A stretch of DNA of 64,000 bases from Ecdyonurus torrentis (GCA_949318235.1 OX439137.1:13777291-13841290); one strand, 5' to 3'; counted from the first letter of the stretch, positions 11,618 through 26,071 are shown. Notes: generated from the sequence alone by a model not told the origin. A program made the numbers and translations.

Positions 11618-14600
11618 TACGTGGGAGTTTCCATAGAAAATTGTCTGAAACAAATTTAATTACAAATAATTTGTTTAATGATTCAAAAATTATATACAGT
11701 ACAGTACGTAGAAAAGAAGTTAAAATTTATTGGAAAAATGTTATCATATAAACAAAGTTATAAGCAAATACACGCAATAAATATTTTGACATATAACTTT
11801 CAACAGCTGATTTTGTTTCCAATTTCATTGTATTATACAATCGTAATAACGAAATCATGTTTTTTCGTGTTCAATTAGTAAATTAACATGAAAGCCAATA
11901 TTAAATTAAAGAATGGAATAAAATGTTAATCAACAAAACATTTGAAGTGAAAGTTTTTTCTTTCTGGTTAAGTAATAAAAAAACTTCCTATAAGGTAATG
12001 TTATTTTATTCTATACTGCTGATGACAATTTATATAACATCGCCTAACTTTATGAAAATATCACAAGGACAATGAACTTATTATAAGTACAATTTAATAT
12101 CACACTATAAAACCTCAGATATGCGTGATTATTATATGTATTCTTTAATATCTTTCTTCAATTTTATATTATATAAAGTGAAAATAATTATGATTTTTGT
12201 TGATGTCTAAACTGTTTTTATTCACAGAATTCTGTGGTTTTATAAGAAAAAAAAAAAAAAAAAAAAAAAAGAGATGAGAATAGCTATATGTAATATAACA
12301 CAAGAGTTGTTTATTACGTATTTATAGTTGTTTTCACTTTTTGTAATTTGTTCTCTTTCAAATATGGTCAACGTATAAATAAAAGTATTTTTCTTATGCC
12401 ATTTTTAGTCGTGCATGTTTCATTTTAAGTAGCACACAAAATAACGTATATGCATATATAAACTTGTATACCACATAGCTAGTTTTTTTTGTAATGTTTT
12501 TAAAAATTTTAATTAATATTATTCTAATGTAGAAACTATTCAGTTAAAAAAATAGTTGTGAATATGTTAAATATTTAATTCTATGCATAAAAATGTAAAT
12601 TCAAAATTTTATTAAATTTGGAAACGACAAAATAAATTCTGGTTATCAGTTTTATACTCCAAACTTTGACAATATTTATATCACAATAAACTCCTCATAT
12701 CTGCTTATATTTAAACTAATATATTTTATGATTTAAAAATCAAGATAATTTACAGTTACATTCATTACACGACATTATAATAATAAAACAATGCTAGATA
12801 AATCAAAATTTTTAATTAAATAAAATTTCTATTGTTAAAACTGTAATACTATAATAATAAAATTTTACGACAATTTTTTAATTACCTCTAACTATATATT
12901 TATATATTTTGCAGTATGTGTGTGCGTGTATATATATATATATATATATATATGCACAACACACACACATATAATGCATAATAACTTATGTATAAAGTGA
13001 ATAAGTGAATGAATACATTAAAAATTAGCACTGTAAGCATTTTTTCCCCTTTAAATAAACGTTATTTTTATTGCTGTTTACTCAGGTGCAAGGTTTTAAT
13101 CAATTCACTTTTATCCACGGTATAAGTTATTAGTTACATCATACATAGTATGTCATCTTCAAGTTTTCCTTCAGCTAATAAAGTGCGCAGTTTAATATTA
13201 TAAACCATGATTTATGTTGGATTACAACATAGGAAGTGATGGTACTTTTAATTAATACAGTTTATAAATATAAATTATTAAATGGAGTTTCATGTGGTTT
13301 TATGTTGTAAATTATTAAGTACATATCTTTTGTGGTGAGATTATTGTATATTACTTAATACTTAACCTAAAAATATAATAAAGTATAATGTTTTAGTGAA
13401 GAAGCTAACAATATTTGAATATATTTTATAATAGGCAAAAATAAATGCTCATAATAACATAAAATTTGAAAGAATGATACTAAATCTCCGATGGATACAA
13501 CAGTTTAAAAAAAAAAAAAAAAAAAGTTATACATGTAGAAAAAAAAAAGGCTAATTAAATTTTAAATGTTTTGCAATAAGACATCAAATATGTACATATT
13601 TATGTACATACATTATTTATATATCATATTATGATCTCATACTCCTTTCATCGGCACAAACATAAATTATAAAAATCAAGATAGTATACAGATTATTAAG
13701 TTTCACTTTCATCTTATAGCATTTTTAAATATCAAACAATATTCACGTCATAAGCAGCTTGGTATATATATAGTAAAGAATTTTTAGGCTCGTCACCACC
13801 ATACATCATTATATAAAAAGAAAAAGAAAGTAAGTATTTTACTGTAGAACGTTTATACTGCGGAATAAGTTTCAAATATTATGCTGCTTTGGGCAAAATG
13901 AACAACAAAAACCTTACATTTTTATTATGTTTCAAAAATATCCTTTTTTTATTTTTAAAATCAGTATCAGGAATAATTTTTTTTACATCAAATAAGACAA
14001 TATTATTTTAGCCCCGGCGCTTTAAACTTCAAATACAGGTAAATGAACTGCTGCGTATCAGATTTTTTTCCTTATTTTGTTTTATAAAATTTTAAAACAA
14101 AACGAGTGGTATTTATTTGAAATACATTAATCATAATAAACATAACTATGGATTTGCATCAATTTGAAAATACAATCGACTATAATATACATAGCAAGCA
14201 TTCTACAATTCTTTACCTTATTTTTAACACTCTTCTATAATACCATCTTACAATTATGCAAATTTAGCTAACACATAAATTGTTTTTCTTGCTCTACGTG
14301 TCTCTAGGGCATTATTATCTTTATATTTTGGCTACCCACCAAATGGTTTTATTACCAAAACTTAGAAATTACTTCATAGGTATATAAAATTATATCCAAT
14401 GATAATAATCTCACCAGTTTAAAATTGATTTTAGTTTTAGTATATTATATAAGTTTAAAGCTATATACTAATGAGAAAAATAAGATCAGATAATGAGATC
14501 TCAGTCAATATAATTTATCCAGAAAGTTGTTATACATTATCGTGTCTCTCCCAACACTATTAACAAAAATTGCTTATATGTCTGGCCGTGGAAATATTAA

Positions 14601-14709
14601 ATGACAAAATTGTCGTCTTTTTACTGTATCAATAAAATGACTAGTAGAACGCAAAGCATTAAGTAAACATGCAATTCGATAAAAATAAATGTTTTGCTAT
14701 CTTTAAAAA

Positions 14710-14740
<31 letters not shown>

Positions 14741-14994
14741 CAAAACAATTTTACTATCAGACATTTCTCATAAAAAATAACAACGCAAAATCACAATGAA
14801 AATATTATATTCAGTGACTTGAGTATACTATAGACGTTGGTACCCATAGTCATATCTTTTTCGTGTTTAAAAACACAAATAACGATAACCTAATTCTGTT
14901 TTATATAAAGGGATTGTGCTTTCTAAGGTAAAGGGTACAAGATTAACGGATATCATATTATTATTTTCTTTTGACTAAACATCAATGAGGTACT

Positions 14995-15270
14995 GGCAGT
15001 TTTCCAACTGCCTTAAAGCACCCCGAATCGTCTGTACTATATGTGTACACGCGGGTTTGTCCGAAACAGGTCGGCCACGAACTAGCGAACATCCCGGCAT
15101 TCGCCATAACAGACTGAAGAAACCGTTCAGTCAGGATGGTCGGCAGGATGCCTCCTGAATCTCCAAGCTAGTTCCTAGCCATCGGCTTTCGTAAAAGCGT
15201 GGACGGTGGCTGAGATCGAACCCGAGACCTTTTGCATGCAAATCGGAAGCGTGAACCACTAGACCATAAC
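14995..15270 (-). mobile_element. tRNA-derived SINE
   Basis: On the minus strand the element opens with a tRNA-like head: A box TGGTCTAGTGGTTCAC (about 15250-15265) and B box GGGTTCGATCTC (about 15213-15224). These RNA polymerase III promoter parts have tRNA-like spacing. A roughly 170-base unrelated body follows, and the element ends in the perfect short hairpin GGCAGTT-GGAA-AACTGCC (about 14995-15012). It is clearly GC-richer than the surroundings. No obvious A-tail or target duplication seen. No other copy in the window. The family name is unknown to me. Confidence 0.8.
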
Positions 15271-18084
15271 ATTATTACACCCACTTTTCTTTTAATTGAG
15301 TCTATTTTATATGGCAAAAATAATTAGATGGCTGTTATTGGACCATCCTGTAAAGCAATCTGCAATTGGTTAGAGTATAAGCTAAAGATTTAAATGGCAC
15401 TCAAGGGCTTGTCATGGTAGAGAAGACTATAACTTTTTTTTTTTTCCTTTTCATCCTACGATATCCTCATACGTTGACATAACGTGTTATTTTATAATAC
15501 CTACGTGGGTTTTAAATGTTTAATGCAAACACATAACATGGACAAAACCTTGAAAATTTCATTTAAATATATAATACTAATAGTAATTAACTCGTAGTTA
15601 TCAGTGAATAAAGTATACATTGACATCGAAAAATATGTTATGTAGACGACAATATAATATTTTTAATATATATATTTTTGTGAAACTATCGGAGCGTACT
15701 AAAAGAGTACACCCATTAGAACTTCAATTCTCTACTTATCAGTTTTATTGTCTTATTAATTGATTATAAAAACTTGTAAAAATAAATAAATATCACAATT
15801 TTTTGTCTTGTTTATAGAATTAGATGTGAGATTAAAAATTGAAGTCATTTATGTACTTAGAAGTAAATAGCTCTTTTTCTTATTCTCTGAATTTGCATAG
15901 TAAATGTATAGTTATTTTGCATCTAACGCATAAACAAAAAATTACTAAAAACGGACCATTGTATACGTAGTGTTAAACAAACCCATTTATTGAAAAGCTC
16001 TCTTTTTTCCTGTGCATTTTCACAATAAAAAGTTAAACAAACTAAAGGTTGTGAAAGCTTATTTTTATATGACATTACATTCCATTTTAGACCATCATGT
16101 AGAAAATATTTGCATATGGTCATTAGTTTGTGATGGAAGTATCTTATTTCACCACTTTATATGCCCCCAACTTTGCTATCTACTATGCACACATTGCAAA
16201 GATCCGCTAAAGTAGACGCAACTTTTTTTTTTTTTTAAGATTTGACTTACGTTAGCTACGTTAGCTACATCCTATTGCTAATGCATGGAGATCCGCTTTT
16301 GATTTCGAGCTGCTGCTGTATAATTTGCGAATAACACTGTTGTTATTTTGAAAAAAAAAAAAATAATAAAAAAAAAAATAACATTGTGTAATCAGCGCTA
16401 ACAAAGTGACATTTGTTTATATTATACAATTCTTGATTTTAAACCGCAAATAACAATTTCCTCATTAAAAAAAAAAAAAAAGTATTTATGGTACTATAGC
16501 GTTATACAATAGCATATTAAATAGTACAGTATACATTTATATTAAATGTTTTTATACTATGACAATCGTCACAGATTAAAGTAGCTATATAGATTTGCTT
16601 TCCTGTATCAATGTAATACAAAAAAATAGCAGATGACTCATAGATAATTTGGAAATTCAGAAAGAAAACACTGTGAGATCATTTGCACTGCCGAGATAGG
16701 GTAAAGATTTTCGTATTAGGGGAGCAAAATACCCCTACTTGTGTTGTGCGACTGCAAAGATTTTATTGTACGTTACTTTTAGTTGAGATGCGATTAAATT
16801 ACCACTTCAATTTTATTTTCAATTTTTCATTTAAGTATCATTTTTATTTTATTACGAATACGATAAATAAATTAATCTTTTTAAAAATTGGGTTTCAATA
16901 ATATTTGATTCTATAAAATGTTTTTTAAGTTCTACGATATGAATATTTACAATTAATGTATTTCAATATAATACAATCAAAATTATATACCAATGAAACG
17001 AACAGTATAAAGAATATTAATAATTATTTAAAAATTACTAACATTTTTCAAAAAATGTATATAAAATATAAATTAAAATGAATTAAAAACAAAAAATAAT
17101 TCATTTGTTTACAATTTACTTTTTGTTTACTAACACAACTCACACACACAATTCTAAGTTTTTTTCATATAAATCCAAACTAATCAATCCAATCACGTTC
17201 CTCTATAATTTTAATCAATATTCTTTACATATTATAAAAACAGAGCACATGTTTACAAAAACAATGTAAACATCATTAAAATCTTCATAATAATAAAAAA
17301 AAATATTGTTTTTAATAATAAAGAATAAAAATAAACAATTAAATTTGTTAACATACCTGTCAATCTTTTAAAAATAATATAATTAATAAAACTCATCATA
17401 AAAATAATCACAACACTATGAATACATCTTTACATCTCGCGCTCTAAACGCAAACTAAAAAGCTTCATAATATAAAAACACAGGTGGTACGCCTCCAAAC
17501 TATCATAAAGTAAAAGTAAATTAAAAATACTACTACGTCATATAATTAATTAATATTTAATAGCTAAATCTTTTAATTTTAAAATATTTGTACTGAATAT
17601 TTTAAAAGGACCATACTCAATACAGGTAATAATATAACTAAAATTTTTTAACGTTCCTTCAAAAAATAGTTTTAAAGGGGAATATATAATTAGATATGGG
17701 TATCTTTGAATGGTGAATGCTATATTATTGTAGCATAAAAATGACGTCATGCTTGTAGTGATACGATGTTGTCAGATTTACGTGATGCTCCCCCTCTTTA
17801 TAATAATAAAAGTTGTATTATTATTATTATCGTTACACTTCTTATTTATGATTGGTCAGTTCTGTGACGTCATAATTTAAAAGGCTAATTTATGTCAATT
17901 TATCTATATATATGATACTAACCCGATATGTAAATCATAAGGTATTTAGAATATATACATTTTATTTTTTGGCATAGTAACAATAGGAATTTACTTTCTT
18001 TTAAAAGTGTGTAATGTCATTCTATATAATAGTTTGCTTTTAACGTGTGCTACTCTATTTAATTGATAAAATAAATACATTTAA

Positions 18085-18400
18085 AGTTCAATCACGTCTA
18101 ACAACCTATTTGTAATTCAGTTTTATATACGTATATATATTTTTTTAAAGTATATATCATACTTAAGTATATATATTGATACTTATCCAGTTATTTTTAT
18201 ATTATATTATTATTTTTTCAGATACAAATAGGTGCAATGATTTTATATTTCAATCACGTCTTTACTCTACCAACCTATTTTTAATTCAGATTTTTTAATT
18301 TTCTTTTATGTTCTTTACTTTAGTCATTCTATAGATATCCGGTTATTTTTTCATCATACAAATATATATATTAATTTATGTCAGATTGCATTATTTCAAA
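18085..18400 (+). repeat. Local two-copy direct duplication
   Basis: Two diverged units of about 150 bp in direct orientation. Shared anchors are TTCAATCACGTCT followed by CCAACCTATT-type sequence and TAATTCAG, then a TATCC-GGTTATTTTT-type block. The first starts near 18085, the second near 18245. Confidence 0.55.
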
Positions 18401-18416
18401 CAACTTCTTGATATTC

Positions 18417-18733
18417 GTATAGACCGCTTGCATATCCTTGCGCTTTGTCGCCATGTTTGTGGTGCCTAATGCATTGTCCAACATATAGGGGAAACATCAT
18501 TTTTGCTCTTTTCTTGCAAAAATAAAAGTTTATTTTGACTGTAAGCATTTTTCTTATGTTTGTCACGCTTATTAGGACCTAGAAATTAGGCTTACATTGT
18601 GGACTGAAGCTTAATATAATTAGTTTGCTAATAAAAAAATAACTAAAAATAATAACGTTTTTTCTTATGCTGGCCTCTGTATTTCTGACCAACAAAATAG
18701 TGGCTCGTAAATATAGGTGCAATCGGTCTATAC
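18417..18733. mobile_element. 317-bp element with GTATAGACCG termini
   Basis: Left end GTATAGACCGCTTGCA, right end TGCAATCGGTCTATAC: 15 of 16 positions mirror. Further inward similarity is weak. TA occurs in both termini, compatible with a TA target. No reading frame. Confidence 0.55.
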
Positions 18734-19767
18734 TATGATATGCATAAATAGCATCTTCACCGTGCGTGTTACATTATAAATCTAATAATAAACATTAATG
18801 TTGAAAGCATGTAGAAAAGTATATCGTTTATTTTATTCTATTTAAATTAAAAAATACTGTACAGTACGTACGTATATATAGCAGACTATATTATATTTGT
18901 TACAAAACACACACGCACACACAATTTTCTCTTATAAAAATAAATAAATAGATAAGAAATAACTGCAGAGACGCAAAAATATCGAATTTACCGAGATATG
19001 AAATGATTTCGCATACGAAAAAAGTATTTAAAATTTGCTTATTCCATAAGGCAGAACATTAAAAATAAACAATAATAAAATGGTTCATGCAATGAAATAT
19101 TAAAACAATATATATTTATACATTGTTTCAAAATTCTCTTGCGAGCGTGTAAAATATATAACATAATAATAATTAATATTAAACATTAGGTAATTACGCG
19201 GACATGGTATTATGAACAAATCACATGCTAATAGAGGTTATTACGGTTCAATAATCACATAAATACAATAAGGTTTATTTTACAATGATTATAATACACA
19301 AAAATTAACCTTATATGGTCTAATGCTTCTAATATGCATGATTAGAGCATACAAACCTAAATCTATATTTGCAATGAAGATACTGTCCATTGTATATAAA
19401 GTTAATTTTGTTACTATGTGACAATAAGGTTGATTTTAGTATATTAAATATCATAAATACTAAGCTTTATCAATATGAATTCTATATAAAGAAATGTTGA
19501 TACTATAAACGGCTGTTTTTACTGTTATTTGGTAGACGATCGAGCCAAGTGCATGACTGCCCCCTCGGGACACGATTGCGATCACATGTAAATTTTTATT
19601 TGTTTCTTGTGTCATTTTAATTTACAATAAAGAGTATAATACAACAGTTATATGCCAGTTATAAGTATACACCAATGGTGAAAATACATAAAAAAAAGCA
19701 AATAAATAATTATGAATAATTTTGGTAACGAAATACGTATATAATAACGGATAAAAGAAATTACGTA

Positions 19768-19965
19768 TATAATTTAGGCTGCATTTGTGTCGTATAGCAT
19801 AAATGTTACTATTTTGAAAATGCACTAATAATTATGCTTTTTTTTTTCTTTGTTAACTTTGTAGCACATTTATTATTCAATATAGCATGAATTATGTTTT
19901 GCTGAAAACGAGCTATTAATTATTGTGCAATTATTTTTGTGCGGATAAACAAACAGGAAAATTGT
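19768..19965. repeat. TACGCACGG family fragment
   Basis: Contains the TAGCATAAAT, TAATTATGCT and CTGAAAACGAGCTA anchors and ends TTTTGTGCGGATAAA, in the same orientation as the 1.2-kb copy. Confidence 0.6.
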
Positions 19966-20695
19966 AAGTCCCTCATAGTCAAAATATAACGAATATCAAA
20001 AACCTGTTTCAATAAATTGAAAGAACAGAAGAAAAAGAAGAAGAAGAAAAAAAAAAATCTGGTGTAATGTAAAATTATAGATCATTGAAAAAGTACAGTA
20101 ATAGCTAGGTTATACCAAAAAAATGATTACTTTTGTCCGCTATATATGCAAAAAGTATAATAATGGATATTTTTTCGATCTAATGGTTATAAATAAAGTC
20201 ATTATATTGCAATTTATAGCATCAGTTATTTCTAGTTTAAAAATATTATACTGACGTAACAAACTCCGTACTATTGCATGAAGTTTTATATTTAAACAGT
20301 TAATATGTAAATCTTTTGATAGTATATTTTCAGCTATCATAAATAGTTTTTCCACTCCGTTTATTATTATTTTTTTTATTTATATAAATCCAATAACTTT
20401 TATTTATTTTTTTTAAAAAAGAGCAACTTTCATTTAAATATTAAAAATATATACCTATTTTATTTTATGAGATCGAGTTTAAAATTTTCAACTGAACTCG
20501 TTAATCACATACATTATGAAGAAAGTTGTTGGGTACTTAAAATAATAATTTTTACTCTGACATATTTCAATCAATGCTTCTTATAAACATTATAGTTACT
20601 GTACTTTTATTTTCACTATGACTTTAATAATTATAAGAAGTATGTAACTAATGATTTCACTTTATACAAATGTATAAAATAGTATAATTTGTGTA

Positions 20696-20791
20696 TATAA
20701 GAAACCCTGTTTTCTTGCACCAAAAAAATGCGCATTCCATTTGAATAACCATAGTTGATCGTCATTTTAGTAGCAGAAAACAGGGTTTATA
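20696..20791. mobile_element. 96-bp mini inverted-repeat element
   Basis: TATAAGAAACCCTGTTTTCT at the left and AGAAAACAGGGTTTATA-type sequence at the right; the 13-bp core AAACCCTGTTTTC / GAAAACAGGGTTT is perfect. Flanking TA dinucleotides. Non-coding. Confidence 0.55.
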
Positions 20792-21762
20792 CGAACAGCT
20801 ATAACGGAGGAAAAAAAAAGCAGTTAATTTTGAAATCATTTTAAATTACTTTTGATATTATATTTTATAATAAGATATTTTAATTATTTAAATATTTGCA
20901 TGCATACCATTACAAATATTTTATTTCTATTATTATAGTTCTCACAATAGTTTTTTTTTTTTTTTTTTTTTGTAATCACTATTATATGGGATAATTGCAA
21001 AAGAAAATTAATGTAATTTTATATTATTACTATTGTATAAAAGTAATTATAACCAAAATTGTAATCGTTTACCACATCCATTAATGTATAAAAGTTAACT
21101 ATAACTTTAAAATATATTGTTATAGTTTTTTTATATTATACAACATATAGAACTAAAATACAAAAGATTTCTAAAAAAAAAAGTAAAAAAAAAAAAAATA
21201 ATAATAATAAGGAAAAAAGTACATAATGGAACAAATTACAATTTTAAAATGTAATCCTAGAATAAAAAGCAATATTCCATTCAATAATTTACTGTATCTA
21301 ATCCATGATTTTATATAGAAACTGTTCTATAACGAACATCGTTGTAGAACGTAAGATATGATTGACAAGAATCGTAAGATATAAAATTAATAACGAGGCG
21401 TATAACTTGACCTATATCTATATGACAAACGTGATGGGACTTACTAAACAAACCCTCACATCACATCTCTCAGATTACGTCTCGTCTGGAGAAACAATTG
21501 AACTAATAATAACATTACATATTACGTATATATAATAGCATTACGAGGGTTTAGAATTGACAAGATATTGACGTCATATAGAAACGACAACAACTCAAGA
21601 TTGACATACAAATTTTATCTCTTAATATATATTTTTTTTATATAACATATTTTAAGTAATAAATCAGTTTTTATCACATCAATATAAAATGGTTTCAAGC
21701 TGTATTCAAGAGTAAATAAATTACGAAATATACAGCTACAGAATGAATAACTATTTTGTCCG

Positions 21763-21945
21763 GTGCGATTCATTAAAGTACTTTCCACGCACTAAAAGCA
21801 CTTATAAACGTTTCTAAGCACTTATTAAAGAATTTTTGTTTGTTTGTTAGGTCACCTATAAAGGTCTTAGAATTAATAAACTTGCGTACAGGAATCCACT
21901 AAGCATTTTGCGGTATTTATACCTAAGAGTTTTAATGAATCGCAC
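21763..21945. mobile_element. 183-bp MITE with GTGCGATTCATTAAA termini
   Basis: Perfect 15-bp terminal inverted repeat GTGCGATTCATTAAA / TTTAATGAATCGCAC. Interior includes a GTTT microrepeat. A possible half copy ends at about 44502 (GGATCGCACTCTATA). Confidence 0.65.
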
Positions 21946-22772
21946 TCATATAGCATAAATTGCGATATTATTGGTATTGTACAAATATAGGCTGTACAAC
22001 ATTATTATTACGCCATGCTACATAATCGTAAAACAATATACCTTAATTATTTTAGGTATTTAATTTTGGCCATGCATCGATAACAATTTTTTTACTTTCT
22101 CTTTAATTCTGAAATTTGTAGTATAAATTGTACTTTTTGGTAGTAACCACAAACTAAATTTTGAGAAACCTTGACTAAAACACTTCACTTCAGAATGTAA
22201 AAATAAAAAATAACTTTGAACAATGAAATATATTTTTAATGTCCTGATTAATCTTATAAAGTGTAAAAAAAAAGTTTAAAAAAAAAAAAAAAAAAAAAAA
22301 TTGTTCAAAATTATATAAATATTTTTTTTTGAAATTTACACGCAGACAAAATATACATTAAACATGATAATAATTATATTATTTCAAGTTTTAATTATCA
22401 CTAAAACATGCACGGTAGGTTGTTTGTATACAGCAAGCTCAACTCAATTTAAATACACGTTATATGAAGCAACGTATTAAAATATATTTATTTTGGTACA
22501 TTGTATAGAATCTGAATCCGCATTTTAAAATTCAACAAAACGTAAAACAAATATTTTTTATATAATAATTATATGTATACAATATACCTCTAACATAGGA
22601 TTGTAAATTATGACGTGCGTTATGGATCGTTTCTTTGTATAAAAATATTTAATATTTATTTAACTATGCTTTGAGAGAGGAAAAAAAATCAACATAATTT
22701 TGTTACGGTACTTTCTTGCATGTTTATGATAAGAAATTACTTTGCAAAAGTAAAAATACAATAAAATAGCGT

Positions 22773-22775
<3 letters not shown>

Positions 22776-22845
<70 letters not shown>
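22776..22845 (+). repeat. (TA)n microsatellite
   Basis: About 34 TA units. Confidence 0.95.
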
Positions 22846-22849
<4 letters not shown>

Positions 22850-23963
22850 TATGGTATACCATCAAGATCCAATTTAATTTATATTTATATTATAAAAAGA
22901 AACTAGTATAAAAGAATATTACAAGATACGCGGTCACGAAGAAGCAGCCAGTAATATTTCGTCACGCTATCAGATAAAATACAATACTTTCAAAATACTG
23001 TATATTATTATTGCGTATTTTTTCTCAAGAAACAAAGAGCAAAATCAATTGTAAAATAAATGCTAAAAAAAAAAAAAAAAAGTTATGAAATTCTTTATGC
23101 TTTATGAGCAGTGTGATATGGTTTTCTTTTTGTTAACACCTTTTTCATTTAAAAAAAAAAAAAAAAAAAAAGAGTACTTTATTTTACAGTTAAATATACA
23201 TTTTATTATTATTCATCAGAGATGACACTGATTTTCTTAGCTACAATAATAATTAGAAAGAATGAAAATACAACTATAAAGCCAATTGAACTTTTAAAAC
23301 TGAAAATAAAACATTTCAATATCTTTGATTTCTTGATGGTCTTTTCATTAAAGTAACAACATTGCAAAATTCTTTTTAGCATTTTTTTTTTCAAAATATA
23401 TATAACCTCAAATAAAAGGAATTGTAATTTTTAAAAGATATATCACACGCAACACTGATGCTTTTAATTTAATTAACTCGCATGTTAAATACGTACTGTA
23501 TAAATTATAGTTGTATAACTTTTCATTAAAAATCTTTTTATAACTATCTATAAAAGTTTTAAAGTAAAATAATAGTCATAAAAAATTTCATTATGGTTTA
23601 ATGTACACACTATAATATCTAACAATTTTAAGGCGATCATAGTTAAAAAAAAAAGCATATACATACTTCAAAATATTTATATATTTGCACAGCGTGGTAT
23701 TGTGGTGTATATATTTAAATTTCAATTTCGTGGTATACAATATTACAGTGAAACGTAATTTCACGGGCTAACGCACTTTATGTGGCTTTATATATTTATA
23801 AAAGCAAAAGAAGCTCGCATGTTAGTTATATGTTTACACCTTTTGCTAAATTTTAACTTTTTGACCTCTCTTAACATACTTCACACTATCTTGTCTGTGA
23901 TAACAACATATTATATTATAGTGATAATAAGTATACAATGAAAACATGAATTGTTATCTTATA

Positions 23964-24291
23964 TTAAAGCCTTAGAACACATAAAACACATGTGTTTTTT
24001 AATGAATAAACACGAAATGAGATCTTCAAAACTGATGACAATTTTTACCAGAATGATAATGTAGCCCCACGAGAGAGCGTGAAAATACTTTAAAGTATGC
24101 AATTTGCGGGATAATTCATGTTTCTGACAAAAAACTGAGTAACAAAATGCTGTGCGGGTTGCATAAATCGAACTTTTCTGATCACTGCTACGTAGCTACA
24201 GTTGGGTTTTGAGGCAAACTAAAGTTATCATCAAGCCCCATCAAGTGTTTTGTGATATAAATGCTTATTTTCTTCTAGTCTATTCCTTTAA
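23964..24291. mobile_element. Repeat family TTAAAGCC, copy 2
   Basis: 328 bp beginning TTAAAGCCTTAGAACAC and ending CTATTCCTTTAA. Ends form an imperfect inverted repeat with TTAA at both extremities. The body aligns throughout with copies 1 and 3. Confidence 0.82.
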
Positions 24292-25173
24292 GAAAAACTA
24301 TTTATTTTCTGACGAAATAGTTCTATTTTATTGTGATTTATAAATTTATATAGAAATCACGATAAAATTTCTTATATATAAGTATAGAATAGATAAATAT
24401 ATTATATCATTGTTTTATTTATAAAAATTAGAAAATTTACAATATCTTTTTGAAATAGAATGAGTCATAAAATTGAATCATTTTTAATGGAAAATGATTA
24501 CGTATACTATAATATACCTGATTTTATTTTTATCCTACTTATACTCCCACTTATTTAATTTTGTAATAAAAAGATATTGAAATGCATTATGAAATTAACT
24601 TTTGCATAAACATGATAAAATAGTTTCAGAGGAAGAAAATAATAATAGTAATATAATATGTATATTTCTATATAATTTCCATTGCTTTATTATACTGTGA
24701 TGTTTTATAATACGAGAATATTATGCTCTTGCAAATATAGTATTATATTTCTTTACATTTATAGACCTTTAATAATACTATTAAAAGAAAAAATATTGAA
24801 TTCGAGGGCAATTTTTCCGTATACTCAGATTACCTTTATTGTTACAGGTTGATATAATTGCAAACAGAATTTCAGAATTTTGTAAGAGCTTTAAAAATAT
24901 AAAATGTAATATGATAAATAGGTTCATTATATTATTAATACGTAACTGGATATTTTCAACTTAAAAGACGTACATTTTAAACTATATATATTTTTGCTCT
25001 TTAAGGACATTATATATTTTTTTCTGTAGCACTTAAAATTATTTAGAAAATTAAACTGGCATTATACGTAACCCCAATCATATTAAATCATTGATTTTTT
25101 TGATTCTTGAAATTTGCTGCTACAGTAGAGGAAAAGTAAAATACGTATTCTCCTTTACCTCTTGGACGAATAC

Positions 25174-25475
25174 TCATAAGTTGTATGTGCATGACGTCAT
25201 ACTGAATGCACTTCGACGCCATACTGGAGCAATGAATAACATTGCTCAGCATAGGACAAATGTGATGTTTGGCTGTGTTCTTTGAAAAACTAGTTAATTT
25301 ATTGTTATTACTGTATTATCGCAAACTTTAATTCAACTTTTTAACAGCATCAATGATCACAAAAATATTGCCAAGTATTTTTAAACTGGCAAAATGTGTC
25401 ATTTTTCCATACCAGCCAATGATATTTAGTACTCACGTATGGCGTCAACTTTTAAAGGAATGCAATCACTCTATA
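25174..25475. mobile_element. MITE family TATAGGGTGG, uninterrupted copy
   Basis: About 302 bp aligned end to end with the interrupted copy at 50960-51810, including GCATGACGTCAT, the hairpin GAGCAATGAATAACATTGCTC, and ATTTTTAAACTGGCAAA. It gives the empty-site sequence for both insertions in the other copy. Confidence 0.75.
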
Positions 25476-25587
25476 AGGTTACTTGGGAAAGTGTTGCCAT
25501 TATTACTATTTTTTTAAAGCTTTTTTTTTTTTTTCCTTTCTAAAAAAATTGCCATCCTATGAAATAACAAAAGTATGTTTTGCTTAC

Positions 25588-26071
25588 CTTTGCTCTGAAA
25601 TATAACCGATGATAGTCTTGACCTCTCGACCACCAGAAGACGAGGTATCACACTCATCACTGGATGATACGGCAGCAGAACTGGGTAACAAAGGTAACTC
25701 CATATGTTGTCCATGACTACTACTATGTTGATTTGCGACTGAATGTAAAAGACTCGCCAAATTCTCTTTCTCTCCTACACCATCATCTTCTGAGGAACTT
25801 GAATCAGACTTTTCGATTGATTGAGGTTTTAAAATACTACGAGGAGTAGCTTCATCAAAACTAGATTCTTTTTTCATTGCACTTTTGACATTAGAAGTTA
25901 CATTAGTATGTAATCTTGCTTGAACAATTGCAGAGGCAGGTATTTTAAGTATTCCACGTACAATATCTGATTCTTCATTGTTTTCCTCTATAACTTGTTG
26001 TTGTTGCTGGGGTGGAGGTGGGGGTAGTGGTTGTTTTGGGGGTGGTACTGATGATGAATGTTTCAAGATAC
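25588..26071 (-). CDS. SVIL: Supervillin exon K (polyproline, ILK motifs, acidic Ser run)
   Basis: 484-bp exon, 160 full codons. It begins GILKHSSSVPP, then PKQPLPPPPP plus five Gln, a second and third ILK motif (RGILKIPAS, RSILKPQSIEK), an SSSSEDDG acidic phosphosite-like run, and ends KTIIGYISEQ with a split Arg. The vertebrate protein has a comparable RSILKSQ segment in this part (from memory). The PLPPPPP stretch could bind EVH1, SH3 or profilin partners (inference). Acceptor TTGTTTCAG, donor CAAAG|GTAAGC. The 22.4-kb intron that follows is the longest in the gene. Confidence 0.9.

Noticed and set aside
15200..15270. tRNA gene
   Set aside because: A and B boxes are present, but the anticodon and acceptor stems do not pair and the sequence continues into a SINE body.
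19540..19600. GC-richer segment with GATCG-type repeats
   Set aside because: Too short and without inverted ends or a second copy; left unassigned.
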